The notes under the pieces are model-generated. The model was not told the DNA's origin, did no database searches, and saw only the letters and a list, made by a program, of their open reading frames with translations. Positions 58,312-64,000 of a DNA stretch of 64,000 nt are shown here, in pieces (the first letter of the stretch is position 1; the number at the start of each line of letters is the position of its first letter). Source of the stretch: Pelodera strongyloides. Taxonomy: Eukaryota; Nematoda; Chromadorea; Rhabditida; Rhabditidae. A program made the position numbers and the translations under genes. Location of the stretch: positions 62,001 through 126,000 of the forward strand of contig JAANDG010000356.1 in assembly GCA_036852015.1 (NCBI GenBank), in the 5' to 3' direction.

Positions 58312-61300
58312 TCAGTTTCTAACCCAATCGCGTCTGTGCACTCTGGGACTCTCGGCCCTTCCCTTGCTCATATGGTAGGCCATGACTACGATCTCGTCTG
58401 CGTTACGGTAGTTGCTGGTTGGCGATGCTTGCTCCGATCTGAATTAAATATTATTATTTATCGATAGCTAACATCCGTGTATTATTCTTTGGGCTCTCAT
58501 AGATATACACCGAAATTTGCTTGGAATAGTAAGATGTAGTCGGGTAGCTTAGGAGTGAGGCCCAAGCTCGCACATGTCCCTTATTATGTATTGACATTTT
58601 ACACAAAGATAATATGCAAATTTACCCGGAATGGCTCTCGTCTCCCAAACTTCCAATGCTCCTCGGTGAGATATCGTAATTTCGCTTCTCGTGTGCGCTT
58701 CCGTATCCGTGAGATCGGTACGGCAGATCCTTATGTCCTACTTTTGTGTTCACTTCCAACTCATCCTGGCGACGATGAGCTAAACAAGCACATTGGAAAC
58801 ACGGCACTGCACACTGTAACGCACATCCAGACAAACAAACAGACAAACATGTTCTCGTATTAGTTGAAAAGAATGGAAAGTTTGATATTATAGGATTCGT
58901 TTGCTTTTTGGAACTAAATAAAAGCACGCGTGCCTTTTTCAAGATAGGAGGGATCGTAGTCATTGTCGTAGAGCTTTCTTGCGGCAGAGTGCGGCCTTGG
59001 GCTGAGAGCCTGCGTGCGGTGTGGGGGAACCCAACCCTCTTCTTCTAGAACACACCACACTATCGTCTACAATACACATTCACACGAAAAGGAAATCAAT
59101 CAATAGGAAGGTTATCGGCAAGCACGGCAATGCATACACGCGCCATCGAAAGTGCTTTGTTACTTTGTTATTTATACCTATTCGGATGAAAAATATGAAT
59201 AAACAGATATCCGTGTATATGATCTTAGCCTATGATTCATGTTTTTGTACACTAAAAATCAGACCCATTTTCGGAAGTATTAGTTCCAAAGTCCAAAGTC
59301 CTGAAATGGGTAAAATATTCAAATTTACCGTCACCCGGGCGTGGAGAGGGAGAAGCGGATGAATATCCTCCATCTGCATTGTGACGACCTCCGAGTGACG
59401 TCATCGAATCTGAAAATAGAGCAATTAGAATAATTATTGTTTACAGTTCAAAGTTTGTAAGCGTAGTAATTTACAAAGGAATCCTAGATTGGGAACGCTC
59501 ACCTTTGTCCAAATAAACGCTAAGCATGAAGACAATAATCAAAAGTCTGTTTGAGGCAACTAACACAAGAGATTTATAAAATGCCTTTATTTTTTCCTAA
59601 CACACTGAATTAAATGTTAGACCCATGAGAAAAAGAAAAAGAAATAGTGCACTGTCATGCTCCAAATAGTCGAAAGCCTAGATTTCTTATAATATTAATT
59701 TTTCATTCAATTTCATCGATGTAATATTCAGTTTCCACGATTCGGATCAGAGTTGCCTTCTCCTCGGTGAGCATCCACACAAGATCCTCCCAGTCTATGG
59801 GGTTCTCTTGGGTTGGCACTAAAACGCCAACACTTACCTCTTATATTTATGACCCCACGCATGCATAGAGCTATGTTAAAGCGGTATGGCACGTGGTTTT
59901 CAAACGCTGCCGGACAACTGCCTTATGCAAGCTAATATGCCTGTGCGTTTCGACGACCAAAATGGAGTACAACTTGCATGGAAATGTCCACAAACCACAT
60001 GTCATAACGCACGAAGTATAAGTGCTACCATAGACTAATTGACAAGGTAATTAGCCTACCCTTTCTCTGGAACTTTGCGTATTTGTCGTATTCTGGGTAG
60101 GGGCTCTCGGCTCTTCTGGGAGAAGCCGAGCGGGAACGGTCGGGAATGGATAGCTTTCTCTTTTGGTGAGCAGGTCCTAAAAAGATATGAAACTGGGAAA
60201 CTAATGAAAGGGGCCGCGCTGCTCACGAATGTTTTTTCCAAAACGTGCTCCGGGGAACACAACAGTATGCGTGGGAACCATTTGCATCACATTGCGGGTT
60301 GATATTTGGAAGAACGAGATGCTTGCGCATACTGTTCTTTTTGCATGTTTATGGGTTTGAAGAGTCGGACACATGATAAGGGCAACTTTTTATAATTTTG
60401 CCTAGAAATAGGAAATATGATGAATGAAATTCTCATATGCTAATTCCTACCGTATCCATAAGATCTGTGCGGGACAATTTCCCTGGGACTGGGAGGAACT
60501 TCGTCTCCAATCACTACTTCGGGCTTCTGGAATCTCAGCAGTGACGTCTTCTTTTCTGAAAGATAATATAAATCACAAATTGTGAGAGAAGAAAGCAATC
60601 AATATAGGTCCTTTGGTACACGATTATCCTTCGCATGTTGATTACTTCGTCGCTTGGATGAGGATCTGCGTACATTTCTCCTTGTAACAAATAAAGGAAT
60701 AAAATGATGAGGTGATGAAGAGGGCTATAGGGCTCCCGCCCGGGTGCCCGGATACTTTTGTGCCCGGATGCCCGGATAATTTGGGGGTGTTCGGATACTT
60801 ATGACGCGCACTGCATGTGTGTATGTTTCTTTTTCATTGCGGCAATTACTGGTTCCTTTAAACTTCTTTCCTGGTTTACTTGATATTTCGGTGAAATATT
60901 GCTAATAAAATGTACTATAGTTTCCAACCTCTCTTCGGCTCCGTTTCCTGGCTCGACTTTGTCCATCCCACCATACCAATGGCATTCAGCGGTTGATCGG
61001 TGATGTCCTGAATAGGTAAATTTAAAGTGGTACACACATGGCTTCGTGTTCTATTGTGTGCCCGAAGTGCCCCAGAAGTGCACAGACATTTGCATCTAAT
61101 ACATGGAATTTTTCACAACCACGTGCCATATCGCTTTAATTGCACAGCTTCTCCCACTCCCCAATTTCCCTTTTTTTACTGATTTCTGAACTTCGCTTAA
61201 CTTTTCTAAGTCCAAACTGAAAATAGAGAAGTAAGTAGTTGGTGAATGGCCACCGCGTGGGTCACAAAGTATTTCTTCAAACAGAACATGAGTCTCTCTC

Positions 61301-63458
61301 TCTCTCTTTCTCTCTCTTTGCCTCTCCCTCCGTCTCTCTCTCTTTCTCTCTCTTTCTCTCTCTCTCACTCTCTTTCCCTTCTAGGATTACCGAATGCTCC
61401 CTTTCGTAGACCACGCACACACTACTTAGAGAAGTGAGCAAAAGAAACCTTTCCGATTAAAACGGTTGAACCTGTGAGAATTCTAAGACTATGGATTATT
61501 GTGAAGAAACTGCACAAGGTAACTATTAGGAAAGACTGAAAAATACTATGGTCACTGATTAAAACAATTAATGTTCCTGTTTTCTTCTGAACATCGAGAG
61601 TTGTTAGGCCAAATAAAGAAAATTTCCAGAAATAGTAAATTCTCACTCTGAATGGAACTCGTGCATCATTTAGTCTTTCCAAGTGATTGAAAGCAGCAGA
61701 AATGAACGGAATACTGTTACGTCCATTTAGCACCCAGCGGCCTGAAAAATATTAGCATTCTTCGGAATACAGTACATTTTTCAAACTATCTAGCAATGGG
61801 TGTGGTTCTTCCTGTGCGTTGCAGTCTATGAATGTTTGCAACAATTTCATGTTGAACTTGTTTAGGAGACTTTACATGAAAACAATGGATGAGAGTGGCT
61901 TCATGTAATATATAATACATAATACATCCTCCTTCAATGGAGAATTATATAAACAAAGCATTTTCTTGCTGTTCCTTCAGCATTCGTGTATGCGAAGGAC
62001 TAGAGTCAATTGTTTCCCTCTACCTATACCTATGCCAAACTTTTTGCTCTACTATCCCTCCCATTTTACCCAAAAAGAAGAGTAAATTGAACCTCGAGAA
62101 ACCAAATTTGAAAGGGAAAATAAGTAGCTAATTGCACACTCGAATATAGGGAGAAGATGCGTGTTTAGATATCTAGGCAGGTACTCAAATACATTTAAAA
62201 AAATTATAATTGTGTGATAATATTAGATTTTGTGATAATATTAGATTTATGTAATAATTATGGGAAAAAACTATTGAAGTTTCTTATGTCGATCGTACTA
62301 AATTTGTAAAAAGGAAAATTGTGTTTGACTGGGAATTTCACTGGGACTGGGCAAAATCCTTTGAATATACTTTTTAATGTAATAGTTATTCATATTTGAT
62401 ATAAATTACCTTCCAAGTCAAGGTACTTGAGACGATCGGCGCCTCTTCCTTGGATTATGGTATCCATCTGCAATGAGATAGACTGATTAAAATGATATCG
62501 ATCTAATTATCGATCCAGTTAATTCGTGGCTTAAATTTAAAGCGAAATACCAGCCGGTTTTTGAAACGCATCTCAAATATCAGCATTCTTATGCAGTTAC
62601 GCTAAAAGGGGTCTATTGGGGTCTATTTTTTATTCAAATTTATGCTCATTGGCATAAGCATAGGAAAGCAGGGAATACTCGATGCGTTTCAAAAACCGGC
62701 CGGTATTTCGCTTTAAAGGGATCGGCTCACCTCAAATCGTGTCTGTTTTTTTGTTTCTTTATTTTCTATAAGGGATAATAAAAATTTGGAATACAAAAAG
62801 TAGTGTTCTATTTCAATACTCACGAAGATATTAGGTGATAAAGTGGTGGATCGATCGGCCCGAAATGAAAAAGTGTAATTGTCCTGCCTTGTTTGTATGG
62901 GACAATTAACACTTTTTCATTTCGGGCCGATCGATCCACCACTTTATCACCTAATATCTTCGTGAGTATTGAAATATAACACTACTTTTTGTATTCCAAA
63001 TTTTTATTATCCCTATAGAAAATAAAGAAACAGAAAAAACAGACCAGATTTGAGGTGAGCCGATCCCTTTAAGCGGAAGAAGGGTAGCTGAACAAGTTCA
63101 AACTACACGCAACGCAAATTTTGGGCAGTCGCGCGACCGGTTTACAATTCTATGGTTAGAGCACTAGTGGCGCACTTGTCGTGCTATCCTCGCGCCCCTA
63201 TTCCTGGGACCTCTTTCGGCACCAGTGTGCCATAGGTACGCCATACATTCGCAGTTCATCTCGTTCACGTGTTAGGTCGCTAGGTGCGCGGCACAAGCGC
63301 TGAGTGTCAGTAGTGTAGTCATCAAATTGGTATTCTTTGCAATTTACAATGTGGTTTTTACAGTTTAGAAGGAATAATTAATCTCGAACCTTGAAATACT
63401 TGATGTCTTGGTTTCTGAGACCGTAATCGGGCATAGTGAGGATACCAACGCGCTCCAT
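58312..63458 (-). CDS. Unrecognised Ser/Pro-rich protein, long isoform
   Basis: Ten exons in transcript order: 63390-63458, 62410-62467, 61647-61741, 60929-61007, 60451-60555, 60060-60176, 59329-59409, 58928-59044, 58626-58779 and 58312-58438. They give 1002 coding bases and 333 aa, with all phases agreeing. The N-terminal part (MERVGILTMPDYGLRNQDIK, GRWVLNGRNSIPFISAAFNH, DITDQPLNAIGMVGWTKSSQ) looks folded. The C-terminal half is basic and Ser-Pro rich (DRSRSASPRRAESPYPEYDK, SASPSPRP, RTQALSPRPHSAARKLYDND), suggesting phosphorylation and disorder. It has no signal peptide or membrane segment, so it is probably intracellular. I do not recognise the family. The exon with the first ATG begins after TCTTCAG with GTACTAAG, which is in frame. 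The gene could therefore extend upstream beyond the window. Confidence 0.65.
59703..63458 (-). CDS. Unrecognised Ser/Pro-rich protein, short isoform
   Basis: It shares the first six exons with the long form, then uses exon 59703-59818 (after a TTTTAG acceptor). That exon adds VPTQENPIDWEDLVWMLTEE and KATLIRIVETEYYIDEIE, then TGA, giving 639 bases and 212 aa. The tail is acidic and hydrophobic, unlike the basic Ser/Pro tail of the long form. Both continuations fit the same phase 1 donor after 60060. Confidence 0.55.
59876..60010. mobile_element. Palindromic element, GTGGTTTTCAAACG family
   Basis: TTAAAGCGGTATGGCACGTG begins it; GTCCACAAACCACATGTCATAACGC ends it. The terminal TTAA on the right is lost. 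Related to 61022-61139. Confidence 0.55.
61022..61139. mobile_element. Short TTAA palindromic element
   Basis: TTAAAGTGGTACACACATGG at the left and CAACCACGTGCCATATCGCTTTAA at the right, with TTAA on both sides. It ends 15 bases from the exon 4 acceptor of the Ser/Pro-rich gene. Confidence 0.6.
61285..61378. repeat. CT-rich microsatellite
   Basis: A run of CTCTCT with interspersed TTT/CCT in an intron. Open frames here are artefacts. Confidence 0.9.
62537..62716. mobile_element. CCGGCCGG palindromic element adjoining a long palindrome
   Basis: TTAAAGCGAAATACCAGCCGG at the left and ACCGGCCGGTATTTCGCTTTAA at the right. The right TTAA at 62713-62716 is also the left TTAA of the next element. 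Confidence 0.8.
62713..63072. mobile_element. Long near-perfect TTAA palindrome, GATCGGCTCACC family
   Basis: TTAAAGGGATCGGCTCACCT at the left and AGGTGAGCCGATCCCTTTAA at the right. Arms of about 160 bases mirror each other almost completely (TTAGGTGATAAAGTGGTGGA, GATCGATCGGCCCGAAATGA). The centre is about 25 bases. Better preserved than the copy at 45854-46208. Confidence 0.9.
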
Positions 63459-63873
63459 CTTAGTACCTGAAGAGAGTAGAAAAATACTTTTGAGGAATAC
63501 GTATACAATATAGATACAGACAATAACTCTCACTTTCTAAGCATATCAAGCAATAACACTGGCACAACCTTACAGAAGAAAAACAGTGCGCCGAATGAAC
63601 AACAAGGCCGAAAAATCGCAAAAAAATGTACAGATAGTGTAGAAATGGAGTTCAAGCTCATCGTACTGTAAGAATAAACAAGCAATAATAGAATACTGTA
63701 AAACCTTCAGTTTTTGGCAGATAAGAGAACCTGTTACTGAAGCACTGCGGTCACATGTCTCATTTCAAAGCATATTCTCGATTTTATACAGAACTTTTTT
63801 GAGAAACTCCGCCCACTTTTTGGAACGGTCATGTACAGAAGGAATAGGTAAGAGGTAGAGTCCGACGACAAAT

Positions 63874-63879
<6 letters not shown>

Positions 63880-63947
<68 letters not shown>
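63880..63947. repeat. GA microsatellite
   Basis: A run of GAGA dinucleotides with occasional GAAAGA. The opposite-strand Ser/Leu frame is an artefact. Confidence 0.95.
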
Positions 63948-64000
63948 CAAAGGATTAAGAAAGATGGTCATCATATTGGAAGCAAGGAGCATCACGACCA

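Overview
This window looks like nuclear DNA of a nematode, most likely a free-living rhabditid related to Caenorhabditis. The reasons are: genes split by GT-AG introns with TTTCAG acceptors; a cuticle collagen with an N-terminal membrane segment and almost exclusive GGA glycine codons; a ShKT domain; a saposin-like protein; and many palindromic elements flanked by TTAA. Introns are long (often 0.5-1 kb) and packed with repeats, so most open frames are shadows. I built gene models by joining exons whose splice sites and reading phases agree. No rRNA, intact tRNA, CRISPR array or bacterial-type operon was seen.

Layout. 1-4132: AT-rich, GA-rich repeats and a long palindromic element; no gene seen. 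4133-9816 (+): a 13-exon Cys-loop channel-like protein (398 aa) with an N-terminal ShKT domain. 11340-13842 (-): a 7-exon cuticle collagen (314 aa). 14475-17335 (-): a 7-exon type II membrane glycosyltransferase of the GT31 galactosyltransferase type (343 aa). About 16.9-23.7 kb: a direct tandem duplication of about 3-4 kb. The second copy carries an open but orphaned copy of exon 1 of the glycosyltransferase. Differences between the two copies expose later insertions, one of which holds a tRNA-Leu-like remnant lacking its anticodon loop. 24.0-25.8 kb: a 1.8 kb fold-back repeat. 26.5-27.2 kb (+): the last two exons of an unrecognised gene. 27.26-27.70 kb: a G-rich minisatellite.

28513-54590 (-): one very large gene. 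It encodes a modular cell-surface protein: signal peptide, C-type lectin, LDL-receptor A, CUB, sushi, Ig, HYR, GCC2/GCC3, EGF and pentraxin/laminin-G-like modules, a second HYR, more GCC2/GCC3, a transmembrane helix and a short cytoplasmic tail. The overall plan recalls Drosophila Uninflatable. The lectin exon holds an apparent 1-nt frameshift. 56649-57897 (+): a secreted saposin-like protein (249 aa) with a Thr/Glu-rich tail made of four 18-residue repeats. 58312-63458 (-): an unrecognised gene with two phase-compatible alternative 3' ends (212 or 333 aa).

The genes do not form an obvious pathway, but several act at the cell surface or in the cuticle/extracellular matrix. The most distinctive feature is the density of palindromic TTAA-flanked elements. 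In three places two different families lie side by side and share one TTAA.
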